A stretch of DNA of 64,000 nucleotides from Streptomyces sp. B21-105. Its GTDB lineage: Bacteria; Actinomycetota; Actinomycetes; Streptomycetales; Streptomycetaceae. This document shows, one piece after another, positions 1 through 8,115 of the stretch. Positions within the stretch are counted from its first letter, which is position 1; each line of letters opens with the position of its first letter. The translations under genes and the position numbers were made by a program. The notes beneath the pieces were generated by a model, which had not been told where the DNA came from, made no database searches, and saw only the letters and a program-made list of their open reading frames with translations. Where the stretch lies: NCBI RefSeq assembly GCF_036898465.1, contig NZ_JARUMJ010000001.1, forward strand, positions 2,418,001 through 2,482,000, written 5' to 3'.

Positions 1-510
1 GTCCGAGAGCCAGCTGGTGCCGTACTCGCCGATGCCCATGTCAGCGAGGTAACGGGTGATGCCCGTCTGGGAGTTGTAGAGCAGCACCCAGATCGCGGAC
101 GTCAGCACGCCGGAGACGGCCCACGGGGAGAAGACCAGCGCGCGGCCGAGCGAGCGCCCCACGAAGGTCTGGTTGACGATCAGCGCCAGGGCCAGCCCGA
201 ACAGCAGCTGCAGCCCGACCTCGACGAAGACCCACTGAGCGCTGAAGGTCAGCGTGTCCCAGAACTGCGGGTCGTCGGTGAAGGCGTGGACGAAGTTGTC
301 GAAGCCCGCGAAGCCGTTGCGCCACGGTTTGGTGGGGTTGTAGTTCTGCAGGCTGTAGTAGAAGACGCTGACGACCGGGTAGGCGATGAAGCCCAGCATC
401 AGCAGGGCCGCCGGCGCGACCAGCAGGTACGGCAGCCTGCGGGGCGTGGCGGAGGCACGGCGCCGCCGGGGCGGCGCGGGCCGTTTCGCCACGGCTGCGG
501 CTTGGGCCAT
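1..510 (-). CDS. Sugar ABC transporter permease (N-terminal part; gene runs off the window)
   Basis: This is the 5' end of a binding-protein-dependent ABC permease of the UgpA/MalF type; 170 residues are visible and the 3' part lies outside the window. A basic N-terminus (Arg-rich, about residues 9-20) is followed by a long hydrophobic segment at about 22-46, then the short Asn-Tyr-Asn-Pro stretch and FDNFV element typical of the first periplasmic loop. Two more membrane segments follow, including the VNQTF turn. It would form half of the membrane channel for uptake of a sugar or oligosaccharide. No solute-binding protein precedes it, so that gene must be downstream or elsewhere. A LacI-type operator sits just upstream, suggesting substrate-induced expression separate from the dehydratase operon. 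The substrate cannot be read from this part. Confidence 0.85.
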   Translation of the reverse strand, partial: MAQAAAVAKRPAPPRRRRASATPRRLPYLLVAPAALLMLGFIAYPVVSVFYYSLQNYNPTKPWRNGFAGFDNFVHAFTDDPQFWDTLTFSAQWVFVEVGLQLLFGLALALIVNQTFVGRSLGRALVFSPWAVSGVLTSAIWVLLYNSQTGITRYLADMGIGEYGTSWLSD

Positions 511-530
511 CACTGTTCTCCGTTCTCAGT

Positions 531-710
531 GCGTCGTGCGTGCGTGGTGCGTGGTGCGTGGTGCGAGCTTCGGGAAGCGCTTTCTCCCTGTACAGGGGTG
601 TGCGCCGTCCTGCCGCTTGCGCGTGGTGCGGTGGTGCGTGGTCTGTTGTGCGGTGTTCCTGTGACGCGTGGTGCGGTGGTCCTGCGACGCGTGGTCCGTG
701 GTGCGGTGGT
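531..710. repeat. G/T-rich heptamer repeats between the dehydratase and permease genes
   Basis: The spacer is built largely from copies of GCGTGGT and close variants (a tandem block at about 540-565 and scattered copies at about 617-709), interrupted by the operator-like palindrome. One strand is G/T-rich and the other C/A-rich. No convincing ORF or RNA gene is visible; the long ORFs here are read-throughs of the repeat. Confidence 0.6.
573..584. promoter_or_regulatory. LacI-family operator-like palindrome
   Basis: GGAAGCGCTTTC is a 12-bp near-perfect palindrome centred on the CG of GCGC. This is the usual centre of LacI/GalR-family operators that control sugar transporter genes in Streptomyces. 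It lies about 65 bp upstream of the permease start, so it probably controls the transporter operon. The regulator itself is not in the window. Confidence 0.55.
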
Positions 711-2432
711 TCAGCCCGCGTACGGGTCGGCGACCCGGCCCGGACGAGCGAGGAACTCGAAGTCGCAGCCGGTGTCGGCCTGCGTGATCTGCTCGTTGTA
801 GAGCGCTCCGTAACCGCGCTCGTAACGGGTGGGCGGCGGCGTCCAGTCCGCCCTGCGCCGCTCCAGCTCCGCGTCGTCCACATGGAGATGGAGGGTGCGC
901 GCCTCGACGTCGAGGGTGATCGCGTCGCCGGTGCGGACCAGGGCCAGCGGGCCGCCGACGTACGACTCGGGCGCGACGTGCAGCACGCACGCGCCGTAAC
1001 TGGTGCCGCTCATGCGGGCGTCGGAGATCCGCACCATGTCCCGCACGCCCTGCTTCAGCAGGTGGTCGGGGATGGGCAGCATGCCGTACTCGGGCATACC
1101 GGGGCCGCCCTTGGGCCCGGAGCCCCGCAGCACGAGCACGCTGTCGGCGGTGATGCCGAGCGAGGGGTCGTTGATCGTCCGTTGCATCGTCCGGTAGTCG
1201 TCGAAGACGACGGCCGGACCGGTGTGCTTGAGCAGGTGTTCCTCGGCGGCGATGTGCTTGATCACCGAGCCGTCCGGGCAGAGGTTGCCGCGCAGCACCG
1301 CGACTCCGCCCTCGGCCGCGACGGGGTTCTCCCGGAGCCGGATGACGTCGTCGTTGTGCACCTGCGCGCCGGCCAGCTGTTCGCGCAGCGTGTCGTGGGA
1401 GACCGTCGGCCGGTCCAGGTGCAGCAGGTCGGTGATGCGGGAGAGGAAGCCGGGCAGGCCGCCGGCGAAGTGGAAGTCCTCCATGAGGTACTTCCGGCCG
1501 CCGGGGCGGACGTCGGCGAGCACCGGCACCGTGCGGGCGATGCGGTCGAAGTCGTCGAGGGTGAGCCGGACGCCGGCGCGGCCGGCCATCGCGATGAGAT
1601 GGATGACGGCGTTGGTGGAGCCGCCGAGGCCGAGGACGGTCGTCACCGCGTCCTCGAAGGCCTCCGCGGTGAGGATGTCGCTCAACCGGCGGTCGCTGTG
1701 GACCAGTTCGACGATGCGCAGCCCGGTCATGGCCGCCATCCGGTCGTGCCCGGAGTCCACGGCCGGGATGCTCGACGCGCCCGGCACCGTGACGCCCAGC
1801 GCCTCGGCCGCGGCGGTCAGCGTGGACGCCGTGCCCATCGTCATGCAGTGGCCGGGCGAACGGGCCAGGCCGCTCTCCAGCTCGGTCATCTCGCAGTCGC
1901 CGATGAGGCCGGCCCGCTTGTCGTCCCAGTACTTCCACATGTCGGTGCCGGAGCCGAGGACCTCGTTGCGCCAGTGCCCCGGAAGCATGGGCCCGGCGGG
2001 CACGAACGCGGTCGGCAGGTCGACCGAGGCGGCCCCCATGAGCAGGGCGGGCGTGGACTTGTCGCAGCCGCCCATCAGCACCGCCCCGTCCACCGGGTAG
2101 GAGCGCAGCAGCTCCTCGGTCTCCATCGCGAGCAGGTTGCGGTAGAGCATCGGGGTCGGCTTCTGGAAGGTCTCGGAGAGCGTGGAGACCGGGAACTCGA
2201 GGGGGAAGCCGCCCGCCTGCCACACCCCGCGCTTCACCGCCTGCGCGCGGTCGCGCAGGTGCACATGGCAGGGGTTGATGTCGGACCAGGTGTTGAGGAT
2301 CGCGATGACCGGCTTGCCGAGGTGCTCCTCGGGGAGGTAGCCGAGCTGGCGGGTGCGGGCACGGTGGCTGAAGGACCGCAGCCCGTCGGTCCCGTACCAC
2401 TGGTGGCTGCGCAGTTCCTCGGGCGCCTTCAT
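711..2432 (-). CDS. IlvD/Edd-family sugar-acid dehydratase
   Basis: This 573-residue member of the IlvD/Edd Fe-S dehydratase family has the conserved GGCDKSTP segment, the SGTDMWKYWDDKRAG block, the EGGVAVLRGNLCPDGSVIKH-type block and DARMSGTSYG. Family members remove water from 2,3-dihydroxy acids: branched-chain intermediates, gluconate 6-phosphate, or free sugar acids such as arabonate and xylonate. The neighbours, a DHDPS-family lyase and a GntR regulator in the same operon, favour a sugar-acid dehydratase rather than the valine/isoleucine enzyme. The start is the ATG at 2432, which overlaps the stop of the upstream lyase gene (ATGA), so translation is probably coupled. The longer reading frame upstream is antisense to that lyase and is rejected. 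The exact substrate is not resolved. Confidence 0.85.
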   Translation of the reverse strand: MKAPEELRSHQWYGTDGLRSFSHRARTRQLGYLPEEHLGKPVIAILNTWSDINPCHVHLRDRAQAVKRGVWQAGGFPLEFPVSTLSETFQKPTPMLYRNLLAMETEELLRSYPVDGAVLMGGCDKSTPALLMGAASVDLPTAFVPAGPMLPGHWRNEVLGSGTDMWKYWDDKRAGLIGDCEMTELESGLARSPGHCMTMGTASTLTAAAEALGVTVPGASSIPAVDSGHDRMAAMTGLRIVELVHSDRRLSDILTAEAFEDAVTTVLGLGGSTNAVIHLIAMAGRAGVRLTLDDFDRIARTVPVLADVRPGGRKYLMEDFHFAGGLPGFLSRITDLLHLDRPTVSHDTLREQLAGAQVHNDDVIRLRENPVAAEGGVAVLRGNLCPDGSVIKHIAAEEHLLKHTGPAVVFDDYRTMQRTINDPSLGITADSVLVLRGSGPKGGPGMPEYGMLPIPDHLLKQGVRDMVRISDARMSGTSYGACVLHVAPESYVGGPLALVRTGDAITLDVEARTLHLHVDDAELERRRADWTPPPTRYERGYGALYNEQITQADTGCDFEFLARPGRVADPYAG

Positions 2433-3340
2433 ATGGACCATCCGGCGGCGATGGCCGCCACCTCGGCGCGCTCGTCCTCGGGCAGCGTCCTGCTCGGCGG
2501 ACGGACCTCGCGGCGGCACAGGCCCAGGGAGGCGAGGGCCTCCTTGACGACGGTGACGTTGTTGGCGGAGCCGCCTGCGGCCCGCAGTTCCTCGAACCGT
2601 CTGATCTGCTCCCACACCTTCATCGCGGCCGGGTAGTCACCCGAGCGGAGCGCCTCGATCATGTTCAGCGAGACGGCCGGGGCGACGTTCACGAGCCCGG
2701 AGGTGAAGCCGGTGGCGCCCGCGGAGAAGTAGGAGGGCGCGTACGGCTCGGCGAGTCCGGCGACCCAGACGAACCGTTCCAGGCCCGCGTCCCGCGCGAA
2801 GGCGGCGAACCGGGAGGCGTCCGGCACGGCGTACTTGACGCCGATGACGTTCGGGCAGGAGTCGGCGAGTTCGGCGAGGCGTTCGCCGTGCAGCTGCGCG
2901 TTGCGGATGTACGGGACGACGCCCAGCTCCGGCACCGCCTCGGCGATCTCCCGGTGGTAGTCGACCCAGCCGTGCTGCGAGACGTAGGGGTGGACCGGCT
3001 GGTGGACCATCACCATCTGCGCGCCCAGCTCCCGGGCGTGCCGCGCGGTGGCCACGGCGGTCGGCACGTCGTGTCCGACGCCGGCCAGGATCACGGCCCG
3101 TCCGCCCGCCTCGTCGGCGGTCAGTTCGACGACCAGCCGGCGTTCCTCGGGGGCGAGGGCGTAGAACTCCCCGGTGTTGCCGTTCGGGGTGAGGGTGGTG
3201 ACGCCGCCGTCGAGCAGCCTGCGCAGCAGGGCCCGGTGGGCGTCCTGGTCGACGGAGCCGTCCTCGGCGAACGGGGTCACCGGGATGGCCACCACGTCGG
3301 CCAGGGCCGCACGCTGGGTCTCGAACGCCACGCTGCTCAT
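2429..3340 (-). CDS. Dihydrodipicolinate synthase family (DapA-like) lyase/dehydratase
   Basis: This 303-residue TIM-barrel protein is of the DHDPS/N-acetylneuraminate lyase superfamily. Visible landmarks are the GNTGE phosphate/carboxylate loop (about 54-58), Tyr144 in VVPYIRN and the Schiff-base Lys169 in GVKYA. The context, between a sugar-acid dehydratase and a GntR regulator, points to a 2-keto-3-deoxy sugar-acid aldolase or dehydratase rather than lysine synthesis; a better dapA candidate lies at 23036. The start ATG overlaps the gntR stop (ATGA) and the stop overlaps the dehydratase start, so the three genes form one coupled unit. Which keto-acid it acts on is inference only. Confidence 0.85.
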   Translation of the reverse strand: MSSVAFETQRAALADVVAIPVTPFAEDGSVDQDAHRALLRRLLDGGVTTLTPNGNTGEFYALAPEERRLVVELTADEAGGRAVILAGVGHDVPTAVATARHARELGAQMVMVHQPVHPYVSQHGWVDYHREIAEAVPELGVVPYIRNAQLHGERLAELADSCPNVIGVKYAVPDASRFAAFARDAGLERFVWVAGLAEPYAPSYFSAGATGFTSGLVNVAPAVSLNMIEALRSGDYPAAMKVWEQIRRFEELRAAGGSANNVTVVKEALASLGLCRREVRPPSRTLPEDERAEVAAIAAGWSI

Positions 3341-4011
3341 TCCCGGCCTTCCTGTTCGGGTGACTGGTCCATGTCGGCGGTCTCGGGGAACGCCCGGCGC
3401 ACGAAGGACGCGATGTGGGCGTGCAGGGCGCGGGCCGCGCCGTCCGCGTCGCCGGCCAGGGCGAGCCGGAGGATCTCGCGGTGCTCGCCGGCCTCCCGCT
3501 CCCAGGACGGCGAGGCGGCCCAGGCGACGGCGGAGACCAGGGCGGCCTGGTCGCGGACCTCGTCGAGCATCCGGCCGAGCAGCGGGTTCCCGCACGGCAG
3601 GTACAGGGCGCGGTGGAACTCCCGGTTGGCGAGGGACCGTTCGGCGGTGTCGGTCGCCTCGTCCGCCCTGGTCAGCGCGGAGCGTGCGGCGTCCAGGGAG
3701 GCGCCCCGGCGCACGGCCCGCTTGAGCGCCTGGGGTTCGAGGAGCAGGCGGACGTCGTACACCTCGCGCGCCATGTCCGCGTCCACCATGCGCACCGTGA
3801 CGCCCTTGTACTGGCTCATCACGACCAGTCCGGTGCCGGCCAGGGTCTTGAGGGCCTCGCGCACGGGGGTCTTGGAGACCCCGAACTGCGCGGCGAGCTC
3901 GGTTTCGACCAGGGCCTGACCAGGCGTCAGGCGCCCGGTGAGGATGCGGCGTTTGATCTCCTCCAGCACGTACTGCGTGCGGGAGGGGATCGGCGTGGGC
4001 ACAGAGGTCAT
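3337..4011 (-). CDS. GntR/FadR-family transcriptional regulator
   Basis: This 224-residue protein has an N-terminal winged helix (about residues 10-75, with the FGVSKTPVREAL recognition segment) and a C-terminal all-helical FCD effector domain (about 85-210, with the conserved EFHRAL histidine). FadR-type GntR proteins sense small organic acids. As the first gene of the coupled operon with the DapA-like and IlvD-like genes, it most likely represses that operon and itself, released by the sugar acid or its keto-deoxy product. Repeated sequences immediately upstream are candidate operators. Confidence 0.88.
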   Translation of the reverse strand: MTSVPTPIPSRTQYVLEEIKRRILTGRLTPGQALVETELAAQFGVSKTPVREALKTLAGTGLVVMSQYKGVTVRMVDADMAREVYDVRLLLEPQALKRAVRRGASLDAARSALTRADEATDTAERSLANREFHRALYLPCGNPLLGRMLDEVRDQAALVSAVAWAASPSWEREAGEHREILRLALAGDADGAARALHAHIASFVRRAFPETADMDQSPEQEGRE

Positions 4012-4026
4012 GCGCGCCTCTCGGTG

Positions 4027-4077
4027 TCGCGTATCTGATCTCGCGTATCGCGTCTCATATATGACGTACGAAGTACG
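4027..4077. promoter_or_regulatory. Candidate GntR operator/promoter region
   Basis: Just upstream of gntR is a 9-bp direct repeat TCGCGTATC at 4027-4035 and 4041-4049 (14-bp period), with a degenerate third copy at 4048-4056. A perfect inverted repeat CGTAC-GAA-GTACG follows at 4065-4077. The stretch is also AT-richer than its surroundings. Autoregulation by the adjacent GntR protein is the simplest reading, but the repeats do not exactly match a published FadR-type consensus. Confidence 0.45.
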
Positions 4078-4147
4078 ACGGGTTGAAGGTAGAAGCGCCT
4101 CTGTGTTTCGTCAATGCTTCTGACAAAGAAGTGTCGGAAGGGAACGG

Positions 4148-4909
4148 TCAGAGGGGGATGGTCTCGCCCTCGCGCGCGGTACGGGCCGGCCCGCCGAAGG
4201 CGACGGCCGCGCGGTCGGTCGCCGCCTCGCGGGTCAGCGTGGGACCGACATGGGTGATGTACAGCTCGCGCACCCCCGCCTTGCGGGCCGCGCCCCCGGC
4301 GTCCTCCGGTGTGAGATGGACCTGCTCGTCCTGTTCGCCTTCGCGATGGCTGTCGATGTCCGCCTCGCACAGGAACAGGTCGGCGCCAAAGGCGAGTTCG
4401 GTGAGCGCCCCGCACGGGCCGGTGTCCCCGGAGTACGCGAGGACGCTCCCCTGGCACTCGACGCGCAGTCCGTACGCCTCGGTGTCGTGGGCCATCGCGC
4501 GCGAGGTGAGACGCAGGTTCCAGTGCCGCACGGTGTGCCCGTCGAACAGGGCACGGAAGTCGAGGACGTCGCTGAGGAACCGCACGTCCGACCGGCCGAG
4601 GAAGCCCGCGACGCGCCGGGCGCAGTCGAGCGGCGCGTACACCGGGATCGGGGCCGGCGGGGTCATGCCTCCATAGGCGAACGCGTAGGCGGCGGCGAGG
4701 AGATCGGCGCTGTGGTCGGCGTGGAGATGGGAGATCCAGATCGCTGTGAGCCGCTCCGGGTCCGTGTGCTGTTGCAATGCGGCGAACGTACCCGGCCCGG
4801 CGTCCAACCATATCTCCGCCCCCGCTCCGCGCAGCAGGTAGCCGGAGCAGGGGCGGCCCGGCGCCGGGTGCGGAGAGGCGGCGCCGAGGACGGTGAGGCT
4901 GAGAGGCAT
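4148..4909 (-). CDS. MBL-fold metallohydrolase (RNase Z-like)
   Basis: This 253-residue metallo-beta-lactamase-fold protein has the metal-binding HLHADH signature at residues 61-66, a following YSGDTG aspartate and the late ITHVGP histidine, all in RNase Z/ElaC-like order. These indicate a di-zinc hydrolase. The family includes tRNA 3' endonucleases, phosphodiesterases and many enzymes of unknown substrate. It lacks the long exosite arm of true RNase Z as far as I can see, so the specific reaction is left open. It lies on the same strand as, and 136 bp upstream of, the gntR operon, without overlap. Confidence 0.8.
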   Translation of the reverse strand: MPLSLTVLGAASPHPAPGRPCSGYLLRGAGAEIWLDAGPGTFAALQQHTDPERLTAIWISHLHADHSADLLAAAYAFAYGGMTPPAPIPVYAPLDCARRVAGFLGRSDVRFLSDVLDFRALFDGHTVRHWNLRLTSRAMAHDTEAYGLRVECQGSVLAYSGDTGPCGALTELAFGADLFLCEADIDSHREGEQDEQVHLTPEDAGGAARKAGVRELYITHVGPTLTREAATDRAAVAFGGPARTAREGETIPL

Positions 4910-4983
4910 GGTCGCGAGCGTACGTATCGCCCTCGCCGGACGCCCCCCGACTACGTCCGTCTACGGCAACCTGATGCCCGCGT

Positions 4984-5589
4984 CTACGGCCGGGGCGGCC
5001 GGCCGGGGTCGCGGCCGCTGAGTCCGACCGCCCGCTCCAGCAGGGGCGCGTCGTCGGGGACGGAGACGACGGGACCGAAGACGCCGTCGCCGGTGGCGGG
5101 GTCGACCGCGCCGGCGAGGAAGGCGTGCGCCGCCGCCAGCGCCGCCGGGTCGGGCTCGTACGGCTGGCCGGTGGCCCGGGCCAGGTCCCAGCCGTGGATC
5201 ACCAGCTCGTCGGCGGCGACGGCGGCCGCGACCGCGCCGGGCAGCTCCACGCCGCCGGCGCGGGTCGTGCCGGTCCAGGCGGCGGGGTCGCGCCAGGCCT
5301 CGGCGAGCGCGTCGAGCGCCTTGGCCAGCTCCTCGCGCCACCCGGGGCCGATGTCGGGCGCGGCGGCGTCCGGCGGGGCGTCGGTGGTGGGGCCGAGGTC
5401 CTTGCGGGCGGCGTCACGGAAGGCCACGGCGAGGCCGGTCAGGTGCCCCAGCATGTTCCGGACGGCGCAGCCGGGGCAGGGCGTCGCGTCCTCGAGCTGG
5501 TCGTCGCGGACCGCCTCCGCGAGGCGCGCCACGACGGCGGCCTGGGGTCCGAGGTCGAACGTGAGGGTCGTGTCGTCGGTGTCGGTCAT
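4984..5589 (-). CDS. TIGR03086-like / maleylpyruvate isomerase N-terminal (DinB-fold) protein
   Basis: The 201-residue protein carries the mycothiol-dependent maleylpyruvate isomerase N-terminal fold, with TPCPGCAVRNMLGHLTGLA near residues 36-54 and ELVIHGWDLARATGQ near 128-142. In actinobacteria these DinB-like helical bundles bind a divalent metal through histidines and often use mycothiol. The specific role is unknown. The ATG at 5589 is chosen because the conserved domain begins shortly after it. A much longer reading frame reaches over the divergent transporter gene and is not credible. Confidence 0.75.
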   Translation of the reverse strand: MTDTDDTTLTFDLGPQAAVVARLAEAVRDDQLEDATPCPGCAVRNMLGHLTGLAVAFRDAARKDLGPTTDAPPDAAAPDIGPGWREELAKALDALAEAWRDPAAWTGTTRAGGVELPGAVAAAVAADELVIHGWDLARATGQPYEPDPAALAAAHAFLAGAVDPATGDGVFGPVVSVPDDAPLLERAVGLSGRDPGRPPRP

Positions 5590-5767
5590 ACGGGGTGGAC
5601 CGGCGGCGCCGCGAGAACTCATCGGTGCGGCGCGCGTCGCCTTCCTGGCGCGTCTCCTTGGCGCGCCTCTCCTTAGCGCGCGTCGGATTCCGCGATCGTC
5701 CGCGGCCCGCCGGACAGGGCGTCTGCCCGATGCCCGGCCGGAGGCCTTAGGACCACGATGACCAGGC

Positions 5768-7012
5768 ATGACGAAGAACTGGTCCGTGGTACGCGTCCTG
5801 CGGGACCGCGGCGCGGCGATCTTTCTGACGGCGTCGGTGGTCTCCGGCTTCGGGACCTCCGCGCTGTGGCTGGCGGCCGGCGTGTGGGTCAAGGACCTCA
5901 CCGGCTCGAACGGGGCGGCGGCGCTGACCGTGCTGGCGCTGTGGGCGCCGACCCTGGCCGGCCCGCTGCTGGGCGGCCTCGCCGACCGGTTCCCCCGGCG
6001 GCCGCTGCTGCTCGCCGTCAACCTGGGTCCGGCGGCCCTGCTGCCGGTGCTCCTCGCCGTCGGCTCCCCCGGCCGGCTGTGGCTGCTGTTCGCGGTGCTG
6101 CTCGGGTACGGGGCCGCCGGCGTGGTGGCCGACGCGGCCGAGTCCGCGCTCGTCGCCGCCGTCGTCCCCGCGGGGCTGCTAGGCGACTTCAACGGGCTGC
6201 GCACCACGACGACGGAGGGCGTGAAGCTGGTGGCCCCGCTGGCGGGCGCGGGGATCTACGCGGCCTACGGCGGTCCGGCGGTGGCGCTGCTCGACGCGGC
6301 CAGTTTCGTGTGCGCGGCCGGGCTCTACACGTGCGTGCGGGTCCGCGAGAGGCACCCCCGGACGGGCGGGCGCGGCCTGCGGGGCGGAACAGCCGAGGGC
6401 GTCCGCTTCCTGTGGCGGCACCCGTCGCTGCGCCCCCTGGTGACGGCGGGCGGTACGACGATGCTGTGCGCGGGCGTCAACGGCGCGCTGCTCTACGCCG
6501 TGATCGAGGGCCTCGGCCGGCCGGCCGCCTATGCGGGCGCGCTCTACGCCGTGCAGGGGGCCGGGTCGGCGGCGGTGGGCCTGCTGTCGGGGCCCGCGCT
6601 GCGGCGGTTCGGGGAACGCCGGTTCGCCGCGTGCGGCATCGCTGTGACGGCCGTCGCGTTCGCGGTGCGGGCGGTGCCGTCGGACGCGGTGGCCCTGGTG
6701 TGCGCCGCGGCGATCGGGGCGGGGCTGCCGTGTGTGCTGATCGCCGCGCTGACGGCCGTCCAGCGGGAGACCCCCGACGCACTGCTGGGCAGGGTCGGCG
6801 CGACGGCCGGCACGCTGATGTACGCGCCGAACGCGCTCGGCCTCGCGCTGGGGGCCGCCCTGGTGGAGCTGCTGCCGTACCAGCCGCTGCTGGTCGCGCT
6901 CGGGCTGGTGCGGCTGGCGACCGTGGTGCCGCTGCTGCGCGGCGGCGCTCAGCGGGCGGCCAGCGCCTCACGCACGGACGCCAGGTCCCCGTCCGACGCC
7001 AACCCCGCGTGA
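5768..7012 (+). CDS. MFS transporter
   Basis: This 414-residue protein has about twelve hydrophobic segments. The motif-A-like loop GGLADRFPRRPLLL between segments 2 and 3 (about residues 75-88) marks a major facilitator superfamily exporter, similar to the MFS-3/enterobactin-exporter branch common in Streptomyces. No substrate can be assigned. The start at 5768 is the ATG that best matches the family N-terminus; the ribosome binding site is weak. Its 3' end overlaps the end of the opposite-strand gene by 64 bp, so the two genes are convergent and share terminal sequence. Confidence 0.82.
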   Translation: MTKNWSVVRVLRDRGAAIFLTASVVSGFGTSALWLAAGVWVKDLTGSNGAAALTVLALWAPTLAGPLLGGLADRFPRRPLLLAVNLGPAALLPVLLAVGSPGRLWLLFAVLLGYGAAGVVADAAESALVAAVVPAGLLGDFNGLRTTTTEGVKLVAPLAGAGIYAAYGGPAVALLDAASFVCAAGLYTCVRVRERHPRTGGRGLRGGTAEGVRFLWRHPSLRPLVTAGGTTMLCAGVNGALLYAVIEGLGRPAAYAGALYAVQGAGSAAVGLLSGPALRRFGERRFAACGIAVTAVAFAVRAVPSDAVALVCAAAIGAGLPCVLIAALTAVQRETPDALLGRVGATAGTLMYAPNALGLALGAALVELLPYQPLLVALGLVRLATVVPLLRGGAQRAASASRTDARSPSDANPA

Positions 7013-8115
7013 TACAGCCGGATCTCGGTCGCCCCGAGCTCATTCGCCCGCGCCGCGTCGGCGGCGAGCGTCCCCGGGCTGCCGCCCATTCCGGAGACGA
7101 CGCCGAGGTTGGCGGCGAGGACCGTGCCCGCGCGGCGGTGCTCGGCGAACGGCGTCAGCAGTGCGGGCCCGCCCGCGCAGGGCACCACCACGCCGTCCGC
7201 CACGGACAGGATGTGCGCCGGGTCGACGCCCGGGTTGGCGCCGACGCGGTGGGTCACGGGGTCGGCGTGCAGCAGGATCTGGAAGCCGTCGGGGGCGGCC
7301 GCCCGCACCGCGCGCACGGCCGTCTCCTGGAGGGTGCGGGCCCGGTCGTCGCGCCACGCGCGCGTGGCGGCCGCGGTCTGCTCGCCGAGCAGCTTCTCGA
7401 CGCCCGACCAGCCCTGGGTGTCGTCCGCCTCCCCGCGCCACAGCGGCTCCAGCGCGTCCCGTACGGCGGCGGCGAGCTCGTCGGCGTCCAGGCCCTGCTC
7501 GCCGTACCCGGCCCGGCAGGCGGGGCAGAAGCAGAGCGACATCAGGTACTGCCCGGCGTCCCCGAGTCCGACCCCGCCGGTCTTGTCGTGGGCGTGCAGA
7601 TGCTGGAGGCCGTACCAGCCGAGGGACTCCAGTTCGACGCCGTTCGCGCGGGGGCGCACTGCCGCCTCGGCGGCGAGGTCGACGAGGTACGCGCGCGTGT
7701 CGGGCTGGGCGATGCAGGGCGCCCAGGGGTAGCGGTCGCCGTAGGCGTTGACGACCGAGGTGTGCGGATGCTCGGCGCCCAGCCTGGAGTTGTGCGCCAG
7801 CACCACCCAGGCGTGGACGTCGAGGCCGGCGCCCGCGAGTGCCCGGGCGGCCTCTCCGAAGGCGTCGCCGGGCGCCCAGTCGCCGGCCGGGTACGGGCGC
7901 AGGGCGCGGCCCGCCCAGCGGTCGCCGGCCGGGTACAGCACGGCCGCGTGCTCGGCGGTGACGACGCGGTGCCGCGGGTGGCGCGGGGTGAGGGCGCGGG
8001 TGGAGTGGTAGGCGGCGGCGAGGGTCACCTGTTCCACGCCGAGCCCGGCGATCCGGTCCGGTGCCGCGGGGTCGCCGATGACGTCCCAGGGATAGACGAA
8101 TGTCGACGCCTTCAC
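6949..8115 (-). CDS. Conserved hypothetical TIM-barrel-like protein in the aldarate operon
   Basis: I do not recognise this 388-residue protein beyond a fold guess. The pattern of short beta strands each followed by a helix, with motifs such as FVYPWDV at the N-terminus, GVELESLGWYG near 170 and ILLHADPV near 270, resembles glycosidase-type (beta/alpha)8 barrels. A FCPACRAGYG segment (about residue 205) could bind a metal. It begins at a GTG that overlaps the stop of the upstream 5-dehydro-4-deoxyglucarate dehydratase gene (GTGA), so it is translationally coupled to it. By position it may act on the same uronate/aldarate substrates, for instance releasing them from a glycoside, but that is inference only. 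Confidence 0.6.
   Translation of the reverse strand: MKASTFVYPWDVIGDPAAPDRIAGLGVEQVTLAAAYHSTRALTPRHPRHRVVTAEHAAVLYPAGDRWAGRALRPYPAGDWAPGDAFGEAARALAGAGLDVHAWVVLAHNSRLGAEHPHTSVVNAYGDRYPWAPCIAQPDTRAYLVDLAAEAAVRPRANGVELESLGWYGLQHLHAHDKTGGVGLGDAGQYLMSLCFCPACRAGYGEQGLDADELAAAVRDALEPLWRGEADDTQGWSGVEKLLGEQTAAATRAWRDDRARTLQETAVRAVRAAAPDGFQILLHADPVTHRVGANPGVDPAHILSVADGVVVPCAGGPALLTPFAEHRRAGTVLAANLGVVSGMGGSPGTLAADAARANELGATEIRLYHAGLASDGDLASVREALAAR

Noticed and set aside
526..2400. Very long ORFs overlapping known genes in other frames (for example 526-2400, 5758-8142, 32893-35688, 56125-58923)
   Set aside because: They are GC-skew shadows. The protein sequences are Arg/Pro/Gly-rich with no domain, while the opposite frame carries recognisable families.
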